The position numbers and the translations under genes are program-made. A stretch of DNA of 64,000 nt, from positions 58,187-122,186 of the forward strand of contig JAVBKW010000025.1 of the NCBI GenBank assembly GCA_031553855.1. Direction: 5' to 3'. Below the pieces are notes generated by a model. That model was not told the DNA's origin. It saw nothing but the letters and a program-made list of their open reading frames with translations, and searched no databases. Position 1 is the stretch's first letter. Each line of letters begins with the position of its first letter. This document shows positions 35,103 to 42,503 of the stretch, in pieces. This DNA comes from RACS-047 sp031553855 (GTDB lineage Bacteria > Bacillota > Clostridia > Christensenellales > Pumilibacteraceae).

Positions 35103-36434
35103 ATGAAAAGGTTTTTAATATTATTTATCATCACCGCGCTCGTCTTTCCGCTTTTTTCCTGCTCTCAAAATAACAGCGCGCACATTTTAAAGGCGGACGT
35201 TTTATCCGGCGTGAGCGACACGCCGCCGATAAGCGCGGAAAAAATGGAGCTTTCGCTAAAAAACTTTTTGAACGTCACATCCGAACACCCCGACGGCGAT
35301 ATAGGGCCGAGGGAACCGTTTTCCGAGTCTGAAAAAAAAGCGGCGGATTATATAAAAACTTACGCTGAAAGCTTTAAGGATGGGGATGAAAGCGTTTATA
35401 AAACGACGGAACAGTCTTTTGAGATAAACGGCGAGGCGTCGCAGAATATAATCGTAAATAAAAAAGGCACGGGGAGCGAGGGTAAACAGGTCATAATCGG
35501 CACTTATTACGACAACCTTATTTCGTCTGTGACGCCTTCTTTAAACGGTAAAAAAAGCGAGGCGACGGCAGGCGCGATGGAAAACGGCACCGGCTGCGCG
35601 CTTTTATTAGCTCTTTTGGATTACTTTAAAACTTCGTCGTTCTCATTCGACCTTGAGTTTGTATTTTTCGGCGCGTCGAACCCTTATAACTACGGAGCAG
35701 GCTATTACGTTTCCAAAATGCCGCAGGTCAAAATCGATAATACGCTTTTAATGCTCTCGCTGCGCAGGTTCGGCGGAGACAGTCTGTATTTATACACCGA
35801 AGAAGTCAAAACGGCCCACCATGAATTTATAAAATCGAAAGCTAAAGAGCAGTCGGCGGAGCTTTTAGACACGCCCTCATACCTTCCCGTTGTCGGCACG
35901 ACCGCGCTCACGAGAATGCCGTACGCTACGTGGGCGTCGATGGGCGTGCATTCGCCGTTCTTTTTTAACGATATAAACGTAGCCAACATATATTCGGCAA
36001 GCTATGATTTCTTTTTCATCGGCGATAACGAGTCCGGCGGTGCGGCAAACCGCTCCAATACCGAAAACGACACGTACAGGCAGCTTGTTTCCGATTTTCC
36101 GCGCTACTCTGCCCAGATGAGCGAGGCGGCTCAAATTGTTATTGCCACGCTTTCGGACGCGGACTTTGCGCAAACTATGCTTAAAAGCTGGAGCGGATTC
36201 AAAAGCTATGAATGGGCCGTCAATAAGCTCTGGGGGCTGATAAGCGTAGTGTTCATAATAATCGCGCTCGCCGTTTTACTGATAGTTTTAGTTAAAAAGT
36301 TCGAGAAGAAGTATCCTCACAACCCGCGCAAGGTCAACGTTAAAATAGCGGTTTTCGGGCGTGAATATGAGGAAAAGAGCGACGCTGATATAATTATCGA
36401 CATTAAAAAACCGCAGGATCCGTTCGAGCCTTAG
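35103..36434 (+). CDS. Lipoprotein with degenerate M28 peptidase domain and C-terminal membrane helix
   Basis: 443 residues. Lipoprotein signal with lipobox LFSC (Cys near residue 20). The middle has the M28 aminopeptidase layout: QVIIGTYYDN where active enzymes have GAHYDS, ENGTGCALLLALLDYF where they have DNASG, and FVFFGASNPYN where they have the EE pair. At least three zinc or catalytic positions are therefore changed, so peptidase activity is doubtful. A C-terminal helix (LWGLISVVFIIIALAVLLIVLV) and a short basic tail anchor it a second time. Probably a binding or structural protein at the cell surface or in the forespore membrane; function unknown. Confidence 0.7.
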   Translation: MKRFLILFIITALVFPLFSCSQNNSAHILKADVLSGVSDTPPISAEKMELSLKNFLNVTSEHPDGDIGPREPFSESEKKAADYIKTYAESFKDGDESVYKTTEQSFEINGEASQNIIVNKKGTGSEGKQVIIGTYYDNLISSVTPSLNGKKSEATAGAMENGTGCALLLALLDYFKTSSFSFDLEFVFFGASNPYNYGAGYYVSKMPQVKIDNTLLMLSLRRFGGDSLYLYTEEVKTAHHEFIKSKAKEQSAELLDTPSYLPVVGTTALTRMPYATWASMGVHSPFFFNDINVANIYSASYDFFFIGDNESGGAANRSNTENDTYRQLVSDFPRYSAQMSEAAQIVIATLSDADFAQTMLKSWSGFKSYEWAVNKLWGLISVVFIIIALAVLLIVLVKKFEKKYPHNPRKVNVKIAVFGREYEEKSDADIIIDIKKPQDPFEP

Positions 36435-36523
36435 TTTTGGCTTGTGCCGCGTTCGCTTTAGCCTCAAATTTGGCTTAATTTTTTAAAAAATGCTAAAAAA
36501 TCACGCAGACACGTCGAAAATAT

Positions 36524-36552
36524 TTGATAATTTTCTCATATCAATGTATAAT
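36524..36552 (+). promoter_or_regulatory. dacA promoter, near-leaderless
   Basis: TTGATA (36524-36529), 17 nt, TATAAT (36547-36552); the ATG at 36562 is 10 nt on. No Shine-Dalgarno sequence. This promoter lies inside the longer open frame that begins at 36490, which argues for the 36562 start. Confidence 0.65.
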
Positions 36553-36561
36553 TGTTTTCAA

Positions 36562-37422
36562 ATGAAGTATTTTAAAGATTTTCTTTCAAAAATCCAAACG
36601 CAGCTGACCGATAATCTGGTTGTCAGTATTATCGATATGGTTTTAGTTGCTCTTTTTATATACGCGTTGTTTGCGTTTTTAAAGAAAAATAATGCGTCAA
36701 GGCTTATTAAGTATATTATTTTAATTGTTTTATTATCGATAGTTCTCTCGTCAGAGGCTTTAGGCCTTAAGATGACGGGCAAGGTCTTGTCGTATGCAAC
36801 CGTACTGATAACGGTTTTTGTCATAATCATTTTTCCCCAGGAGATCCGCCGTTCGCTTTACCGCATATCGAGTCCCAAGGAAATGCAGGAAAATTTTAAT
36901 ACGCGTTTCGACTGTACGGACGAGGAGATCAAAGCAACTATAAACGATATCGTGCAGGCCGTTCAGAATATGGCAAAGAAAAACGTCGGCGCGCTTTTAA
37001 TAGTTGCAACAGAAATCGTTCCCGCGCATATATTAGAGAGCGGGACGGAGCTTGATTCTAAGGTTTCCGTACAGCTGTTAGAGAGCATTTTCAACACGAA
37101 AGCGCCGCTACATGACGGCGCGGTGTTCATTAAAGGCAACAGGGTGCTTTCGGCGGGATGTTTTTTGCCGCTGTCGCAGAACTACGAAATAGAAAAAGAG
37201 CTGGGAACGCGCCACCGCGCGGCGATAGGAATGACGGAAGCGTATAACGTTTTTGCGATAATCGTTTCCGAGGAAACCGGAGTTATCTCAACCGCGCACA
37301 AGGGCGAGATAGTCAGGTACTACGACTCGGTTATGCTCAGCGACATTCTGTATCAGATATACGGTTTAAAAGCGACGGCTGCGCCGAATAAGAGGAAAAA
37401 GAGGTCAAGATATAATGGATAA
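36562..37422 (+). CDS. dacA: Diadenylate cyclase CdaA
   Basis: 286 residues from the ATG at 36562. Three N-terminal membrane helices, then the DAC domain with APLHDGAVFI (DGA) near residues 183-192 and GTRHRAAIG (RHR) near 214-222, the two catalytic motifs. It makes the second messenger c-di-AMP from ATP, which controls potassium and osmolyte transport and cell-wall homeostasis. KtrA/KtrB, typical c-di-AMP targets, are encoded at 60-62 kb. The frame opens at 36490, but the 36562 start is preferred because a TTGATA/TATAAT promoter covers the extra codons. It overlaps the CdaR-like mini-gene by 8 nt. Confidence 0.93.
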   Translation: MKYFKDFLSKIQTQLTDNLVVSIIDMVLVALFIYALFAFLKKNNASRLIKYIILIVLLSIVLSSEALGLKMTGKVLSYATVLITVFVIIIFPQEIRRSLYRISSPKEMQENFNTRFDCTDEEIKATINDIVQAVQNMAKKNVGALLIVATEIVPAHILESGTELDSKVSVQLLESIFNTKAPLHDGAVFIKGNRVLSAGCFLPLSQNYEIEKELGTRHRAAIGMTEAYNVFAIIVSEETGVISTAHKGEIVRYYDSVMLSDILYQIYGLKATAAPNKRKKRSRYNG

Positions 37423-37582
37423 TCTGATAAAAAACGAAAACGCGCCCAGGGAAGAAAAAAAATCCGGAAAAAATCCGCTTGCAGCCTTTTTATATAGCAT
37501 TTTTGTTCATAATTTCGGGCTGAAAGTATTAGCCGCAGTTTTGAGCGCCGCCGTATTTTTACTTACCGTGGGGTTGAATTAA
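37415..37582 (+). CDS. 55-residue CdaR/YbbR N-terminal remnant
   Basis: ATG at 37415 inside the last codons of dacA, with AGAGG about 10 nt upstream; the TAA is directly followed by the ATG of the DUF1015 gene. The product is a charged N-terminus (EEKKSGKN) followed by one membrane helix, HNFGLKVLAAVLSAAVFLLT. That segment is typical of the start of CdaR/YbbR, the membrane partner of CdaA. All YbbR repeats are missing: full-length CdaR has several after this helix. The tight packing (8-nt overlap, 0-nt gap) suggests a translated gene and not debris. Confidence 0.7.
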   Translation: MDNLIKNENAPREEKKSGKNPLAAFLYSIFVHNFGLKVLAAVLSAAVFLLTVGLN

Positions 37583-38785
37583 ATGAAAGTTCCCGTAAAA
37601 AAAACAACCGTATTGCTGCCTAAAATGGGCATCAATCTTGAAAAATGGGCGGTAGTCGCCTGCGACCAGCACACGAGCAAGCCCTCGTATTGGAAAGAGC
37701 TTGAGGCCTTTGTAGGGAAAAGCAAATCGAGCCTCAATCTGATTTTTCCCGAGTGCTATCTTAATTGCGATGACGATAAACGTATCGCCTCTATTTCCGA
37801 GTCGATGAAGGCTTATGACGAAACGCGTATTTTTAACGAATACGACGGTTTTATTTTGGTTGAAAGAACGCTTTCAAGCGGAAAAGTGCGCAGCGGTATC
37901 GTTATGGCTGTGGATTTAGAACAGTACAGCTTTATTAAAGAGGACGAAGCGCTCATAAGGGCGAGCGAGGGTACGGTTTTAGAGCGCATCCCGCCGAGAG
38001 TCAAGATAAGAGAAAAATGCTCTTTGGAGCTGCCGCATATAATGCTTTTATCGGACGACCCCGAAAACGCCGTTCTTAACGCCGCTAAAAAATGCGCGGG
38101 CGAAATTTTGTATGATTTTAATCTCAATATGGGCGGCGGAAAAATAAAGGGCAGCCTGATCGAAAACGTGCGGCCGGTAGTAAAAGAGCTTAAAAAGCTA
38201 ATGAAGGTTTCAGCTCAAAAATACAACAACCCCATGCTTTTTGCAGTCGGCGACGGAAATCATTCGCTTGCCACGGCAAAAAAAGTTTATGAAAACGAAA
38301 AAGCGGCGGGCGCGAAAAACCCGCTTTCGCGCTATGCGTTGATTGAAGTTGTCAATATTTACGATGACGGCCTCGATTTTGAGCCGATCCACAGAGTAGT
38401 GTTCGATGCTGATAAAGCGAAGTTTTTTGAGGGTCTTAAAAATGCGGACGCAAGTTTTACCGAAGAATACGAATGCTTCAACGGCGAAGAAAAGGTTTTT
38501 ATAAACCTGCCTGAAAAACCCGTCGAGGCGGTCGCGTTTATCGAAAGCTATATTAGCGCGTTTATTAAAGAATACGGCGGAAAGGTTGACTATATCCACG
38601 GTAGGGACGAGGTGCGCCGCCTTAGCAAAGAGCATAACGCTATCGGTATAGCGCTGAAAAGTATGCCTAAATCCGACCTGTTCCCGTACGTCGCTCAAAG
38701 CGGTGCGCTGCCGAAAAAAACGTTTTCGATGGGCGAGGCGGAAGATAAGAGATACTACCTTGAAGCACGCCGCATAAAAAAATAA
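37583..38785 (+). CDS. DUF1015 family protein
   Basis: 400 residues. The start, VPVKKTTVLLPKMG then WAVVACDQHTSKPSYW, and LFAVGDGNHSLATAKKVYE are hallmarks of DUF1015, a widespread soluble family of unknown function often found near serine-biosynthesis genes in Clostridia. The His of DGNHSLATAK is invariant in the family. Here it follows the dacA/CdaR-remnant pair with no gap and precedes aspartokinase by 94 nt. No direct functional inference is possible. Confidence 0.85.
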   Translation: MKVPVKKTTVLLPKMGINLEKWAVVACDQHTSKPSYWKELEAFVGKSKSSLNLIFPECYLNCDDDKRIASISESMKAYDETRIFNEYDGFILVERTLSSGKVRSGIVMAVDLEQYSFIKEDEALIRASEGTVLERIPPRVKIREKCSLELPHIMLLSDDPENAVLNAAKKCAGEILYDFNLNMGGGKIKGSLIENVRPVVKELKKLMKVSAQKYNNPMLFAVGDGNHSLATAKKVYENEKAAGAKNPLSRYALIEVVNIYDDGLDFEPIHRVVFDADKAKFFEGLKNADASFTEEYECFNGEEKVFINLPEKPVEAVAFIESYISAFIKEYGGKVDYIHGRDEVRRLSKEHNAIGIALKSMPKSDLFPYVAQSGALPKKTFSMGEAEDKRYYLEARRIKK

Positions 38786-38879
38786 TTTTTTTGCAAAACT
38801 GCGGTATTAATATTAAACGGCCCCAAACGCTGGATATGAAGAATTTTACAATCAATTTTTTTTAGAAGGAATATATATT

Positions 38880-40208
38880 ATGAAGGTACTAAAATTCGGC
38901 GGCACTTCTATGGCGAATGCCGCGAGCATCAGGCAAGTGGCGGAAATAATCAAATCCGACAAAGACAATCGTTACGTCGTCGTTTCGGCGCCGGGGAAAA
39001 GGGAAAAGTCTGACACTAAGGTCACAGACCTTTTGTACGCGGCTTATAATCAAAAGCTGGAAACCGGCAAATGCGACGAGGGCATAAAGGTAGTCGAGCA
39101 GCGTTTCAGCGATATCATCGACGGCCTTGGAATGACTCTAAATATGCATAAATATTTTGAGGAGATCAAGCACGATATCAATTTAGGCGCGGGCCGCGAT
39201 TACGTCGCTTCACGCGGCGAATATTTGAGCGGTATAGTTATGGCAAAATATCTCGACTGGCCGTTTATCGACGCACAGGATATCATAAGATTTGATATGA
39301 ACGGAAACTTTCAGTCCGAGCTTACGAACGATCTTTGTATAGAGGCGCTCTCAAACTGCGAAAACGCGGTCATCCCCGGTTTTTACGGCAAGATGCCGAA
39401 CGGAAAAATCAAGACGTTTTCGCGCGGCGGCTCGGATATCTCCGGCTCGATCATCGCAAGGGCGGCCGAGGCGAGAGTTTACGAAAACTGGACGGACGTG
39501 GACGGCTTTATGACGTGCGACCCGCGTATCGTTAATAATCCCCGCCTTATTTCTATGCTTACCTACAAGGAGCTGCGCGAGCTTTCCTATATGGGCGCAA
39601 ACGTGCTTCATTCAGACAGTATTTTCCCCGTCCGTAAAAAGGATATCCCAATCAATATCCGCAACACGTTCAACCCCTCGGCTAAAGGCACAATGATAGT
39701 TCCGACAAGCAAGTTCTTATCGCGCGAATACAGCCGCGACATCAGGACTATCACAGGGATTGCCGGAAAAAAAGATTTTGTGGCCATATATATTGAAAAG
39801 TCGCTTATGAACAACGAACTAGGCTTTGCCCGCCGCGCGCTGTCGATTTTAGAGAGGCATAATATTTCGATGGAACATATGCCCAGCGGTATCGATACGC
39901 TCACTCTTGTTATCGACGTTACGAACATCGATAAATACGTTATCGACCGCGTCGTCGCCGATATTTACTCCGAATGCGGTGCGGATAATATAGAAGTTGT
40001 TAAAAATCTTGCGCTTGTTGCCGTTGTAGGGCACGGAATGAGCCGCAAAAAAGGAACGGCTTCAAAGGTTTTCAACGCTCTTGCAAAAGCGGATATCAAC
40101 GTCAGAATGATAGACCAAGGCAGCAGCGAAATAAATATTATAGTCGGAATAGAAAATGACGATTATGAAAATGCGATAAAGGCTCTTTACGAGGAATTTA
40201 ATCAGTAG
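38880..40208 (+). CDS. lysC: Aspartate kinase
   Basis: 442 residues, monofunctional aspartokinase. VLKFGGTSMANA opens the kinase domain, followed by GAGRDYVASRGEYLSG, FSRGGSDISGSIIARA and ENWTDVDGFMTCDPR. Two C-terminal ACT domains (about 295-440) include ALVAVVGHGMSRKKGTASKVF and IDQGSSEINIIVGIE, the lysine/threonine feedback sites. First step of the Lys/Thr/Met/DAP pathway. GAAGGA precedes the ATG. It is not adjacent to other pathway genes; thrB lies 8 kb away. Confidence 0.95.
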   Translation: MKVLKFGGTSMANAASIRQVAEIIKSDKDNRYVVVSAPGKREKSDTKVTDLLYAAYNQKLETGKCDEGIKVVEQRFSDIIDGLGMTLNMHKYFEEIKHDINLGAGRDYVASRGEYLSGIVMAKYLDWPFIDAQDIIRFDMNGNFQSELTNDLCIEALSNCENAVIPGFYGKMPNGKIKTFSRGGSDISGSIIARAAEARVYENWTDVDGFMTCDPRIVNNPRLISMLTYKELRELSYMGANVLHSDSIFPVRKKDIPINIRNTFNPSAKGTMIVPTSKFLSREYSRDIRTITGIAGKKDFVAIYIEKSLMNNELGFARRALSILERHNISMEHMPSGIDTLTLVIDVTNIDKYVIDRVVADIYSECGADNIEVVKNLALVAVVGHGMSRKKGTASKVFNALAKADINVRMIDQGSSEINIIVGIENDDYENAIKALYEEFNQ

Positions 40209-40244
40209 TATTGTTTTTTAGCTCACTAAAGTTGCATTCCATTT

Positions 40245-40308
40245 CGCCACAACCTTATTTTAAGCTTTATGCTGCGCGCCACAACTCTATTGCGGGCTTT
40301 ATGCTGCG
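40245..40308. repeat. Two tandem 32-nt units
   Basis: CGCCACAAC...CTTTATGCTGCG occurs at 40245-40276 and 40277-40308 with differences only in the middle. A decayed third unit (CGCTATAACC) starts next. Non-coding, between aspartokinase and its terminator. Confidence 0.65.
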
Positions 40309-40354
40309 CGCTATAACCCTAATGACAACAACCCCAACATTTGAAATTGAGTCG

Positions 40355-40397
40355 CAAAAAAAGCAGGCACGGCTATAACACCGCGCCTGCTTTTGTT
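40355..40397. terminator. Bidirectional terminator after aspartokinase
   Basis: AAAGCAGGCACGG pairs with CCGCGCCTGCTTT; a T-rich tail on the plus strand and a T-run on the minus strand. Confidence 0.8.
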
Positions 40398-40414
40398 TTC
40401 GTTTTTCGAATTTT

Positions 40415-40780
40415 CTAGAAAAAATTAGGGTAGATATAAACCGTTTTAAAAATTATACTTTCTGCGATTATAACGGTCAGGATCAACACGAAGCTGCCAG
40501 AAAGCAGTATGAACGAGAGCAGGGAATCAAAATACAGGTTTCTTATAAGCTCCGTTATAGAGAAGTAGAGTCCGACTATGTTGAGAATAGCGATGAAAAA
40601 AAAGGCGAGAGCGAAAAAGTTAAGGCCTAAAATGTAGTCGTAAAAGAGGATAGAGAAAAAAGCAAGCCAAACCAGCCCGGAAACCAGTCCGCATATCAGC
40701 GATATCGCATTAAACCGTTTGTCTATGGGGCTTTGCTTTTTATTTAGTTTTAAAGACGAGCGCAAAATATTATCTTTCAT
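40415..40780 (-). CDS. Hypothetical membrane protein
   Basis: 121 residues with three to four membrane helices after a basic 25-residue N-terminus. No family recognised. The 74 bp just upstream of its start (40787-40860) are duplicated 722 bp further upstream, on the other side of a lipoprotein gene. It converges on aspartokinase. Confidence 0.55.
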   Translation of the reverse strand: MKDNILRSSLKLNKKQSPIDKRFNAISLICGLVSGLVWLAFFSILFYDYILGLNFFALAFFFIAILNIVGLYFSITELIRNLYFDSLLSFILLSGSFVLILTVIIAESIIFKTVYIYPNFF

Positions 40781-40786
40781 AATACT

Positions 40787-40860
40787 ACTATAAGGCTTTT
40801 AAACGGTTTTGTCAATAGGTGGCCTGTTTAAAAAATGTGTGTAAAAAGTGAAAATAATGG
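40787..40860. repeat. 74-bp direct repeat, copy 1
   Basis: Matches 41509-41582 at 72 of 74 positions, beginning ACTATAAGGCTTTTAAACGG. It lies directly upstream of the 121-residue membrane protein gene. Confidence 0.85.
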
Positions 40861-40976
40861 GCGCAGTCGATTTGTTAGAGAAAAACGTTTCCTTAGTCTA
40901 CAGACTCAATCAAATTAGGGGAGACAGAGTTCGTAAAAGCAAATATTTCTAATTTCCGAATTGCATTAATAACGTT

Positions 40977-41411
40977 CTATTTTCCTTTATTTTTGATAGT
41001 AATCAAATATATTTGATGGCCAGGCTCATTGTCTTTTGAATTATTCGATATTAACTTAACTTTTTCCACTTCTAACATATGAAAATCTTGAATTGTAAAT
41101 TCTTTTTCAGAAAAATACTTATCGGTAACAAGTAAAACCTCATTATCAGAAAAATCATTATTTATATTTCCTGCCCAGTAAATTTTTTCTTCAAGCACTG
41201 AATTATCTGTTTTTTCAAGCTTGCCGTCAACTAAGTCGTCTATCCATTGTTTTTCAGACTCAATATAGATATAATGCTTGCAATAAATTTCATATGCGCT
41301 TAATCCGCTAGCACCCATATCACCGTTATCTCCTTTATTTGCGCTGCATCCTGTAAATAAAAGCGAAATAATCAAAGTCAGTGCTAACAATAAAAACAGT
41401 TTTCTTTTCAT
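40977..41411 (-). CDS. Small lipoprotein, probably acquired
   Basis: 144 residues with a lipoprotein signal (KRKLFLLLALTLIISLLFTGC; Cys 22). The mature part is charged and hydrophilic (KQWIDDLVDGKLEK, LISNNSKDNEPGHQIYLITIKNKGK). No domain recognised. Its base composition is clearly more AT-rich than its neighbours. It lies between the two 74-bp direct repeats, so the block looks inserted or duplicated in. The ATG follows GAGGTAATT. Confidence 0.65.
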   Translation of the reverse strand: MKRKLFLLLALTLIISLLFTGCSANKGDNGDMGASGLSAYEIYCKHYIYIESEKQWIDDLVDGKLEKTDNSVLEEKIYWAGNINNDFSDNEVLLVTDKYFSEKEFTIQDFHMLEVEKVKLISNNSKDNEPGHQIYLITIKNKGK

Positions 41412-41508
41412 AATTACCTCTCAAATTAAGTAAATCTTATTAAATTTGTTTTTGGCGGATTTATTGAAAACGTACTACCGCTTTTGGAGAGTCCGTTTGT
41501 ATAAGGTC

Positions 41509-41582
41509 ACTATAAGGCTTTTAAACGGTTTTGTCAATAGCTGGCCTGTTTAAAAAATGTTTGTAAAAAGTGAAAATAATGG
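41509..41582. repeat. 74-bp direct repeat, copy 2
   Basis: Second copy of 40787-40860, with two mismatches. The pair bounds a 648-nt segment containing only the lipoprotein gene. Confidence 0.85.
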
Positions 41583-41641
41583 ATGCGGATATTTTCGCAC
41601 TCCCAAAGCAGACAGTTTTGTGCTTTTGAGCGTCACACATC

Positions 41642-41680
41642 ATAAAAACTCCCCTCGCAGCTAAACCGCGGGGGGAGTTA
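41642..41680 (-). terminator. rpsT terminator
   Basis: AACTCCCC pairs with GGGGAGTT in a long stem, followed on the minus strand by TTTTT. Confidence 0.8.
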
Positions 41681-41704
41681 AATTCAATTCAAAAACAAAG
41701 AAAA

Positions 41705-42250
41705 TTAAGCTTTGGGTTCTTCTTTATCGGCTTTTTTTGCCTTCTTAGGCTTTTCTTCTTTTACTTCTTCTTTTTTCTCTTCAGCCTTGTCCGCTTTCTT
41801 AGCTTTCTTAACGGGTTTGACTTCTGCGGCAAGCTTAGCCTTTTCAGCCTCTATTTTTGCCGCTTTCTTATCAGCCGCTGCTTTTTGGAATTCAGCCTTA
41901 GCCGCATCCCTTGCCTCGGCAGCTTTCTTAGCTTTTTCGGCTGCGACAGTTTTATTGTCTTTCTTAATAACGATAACTCTCTTACCGTTCTTAACGTCTG
42001 ATAAGGTTTTGCTCAGCGCCGCTTTTTTGTTAGCTGCGTTGTTTTTATGGATAACGCCTTTTGTTACTGCGCCGTCAAGCGTAGAAAAAACTTCGGGGAG
42101 CATTTTTTCAGCTTCCTCGATCTGGTTCGTCTCAATTAGGCTATTGAATTTTTTGATTGCCGATTTGACCTGTGAAATTTCCGAACGGTTCATTTCGCGT
42201 TTTTTTGCGTTTATGATAACACGTTTTTTTGCTGATTTGATGTTTGGCAC
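41705..42250 (-). CDS. rpsT: 30S ribosomal protein S20 with about 90-residue charged C-terminal extension
   Basis: 181 residues; normal S20 has about 85-90. Residues 1-90 are standard S20: MPNIKSAKKRVIINAKKREM, a helical bundle, and KGVIHKNNAANKKAALSK, which binds the 16S 5' domain. The rest is a low-complexity Lys/Ala/Glu tail with repeats such as KPKKAKKADK and KKAKKADKAEEKKEE. The start is GTG at 42250 with AAGGAGAA upstream. In many Bacillota rpsT and gpr are divergent neighbours; here a 4.3-kb element separates them. Confidence 0.92.
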   Translation of the reverse strand: MPNIKSAKKRVIINAKKREMNRSEISQVKSAIKKFNSLIETNQIEEAEKMLPEVFSTLDGAVTKGVIHKNNAANKKAALSKTLSDVKNGKRVIVIKKDNKTVAAEKAKKAAEARDAAKAEFQKAAADKKAAKIEAEKAKLAAEVKPVKKAKKADKAEEKKEEVKEEKPKKAKKADKEEPKA

Positions 42251-42295
42251 GGGGGTTCTCCTTACTCATTTGATATTTATCAATTTAACTGTTCC

Positions 42296-42324
42296 ATTGT
42301 ATCACAAGTTTTTATTAATGGCAA
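42296..42324 (-). promoter_or_regulatory. rpsT promoter
   Basis: Minus strand TTGCCA (42324-42319), 17 nt, TACAAT (42301-42296). The left end of the integrative element starts 3 bp upstream of this -35 box, so the promoter survived integration. Confidence 0.65.
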
Positions 42325-42327
42325 GTA

Positions 42328-42344
42328 ATAAAAGCTACAATTTT
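42328..42344. other. Left attachment site core
   Basis: ATAAAAGCTACAATTTT, identical to 46593-46609 and in the same orientation. It lies next to the rpsT promoter. Confidence 0.75.
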
Positions 42345-42473
42345 CAGATTTCTTTATCGGGTAAATTTTAGATGAAAAAGAGCAGAAAAGCAGGGAAATT
42401 TCATATAAAATGTAGTTCAATGTGTAAAAAAAGTAATAAAAGCAACTTTTATCCACAAAAAAATAGTCAGTTT

Positions 42474-42503
42474 CTGTGTCAATTGCCGCTTTTTTCTGTG
42501 TCA
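42474..42503. promoter_or_regulatory. Paired CTGTGTCA repeats, left end
   Basis: CTGTGTCA at 42474-42481 and 42496-42503, same orientation, 22 bp apart (two helical turns). The same octamer occurs twice near the right end. Proposed integrase arm-type binding sites. Confidence 0.5.

Noticed and set aside
36490..36561. Longer N-terminus for CdaA
   Set aside because: A near-consensus promoter lies within these codons and the family starts near the first membrane helix.
40245..40308. Possible CRISPR array
   Set aside because: Only two imperfect, directly abutting units without spacers and no cas genes.
41712..42371. Open frame of 219 codons antisense to rpsT
   Set aside because: It mirrors the Lys/Ala-rich codons of the S20 tail (Phe/Ser/Ala-rich product), has no family features, and S20 on the other strand is certain.
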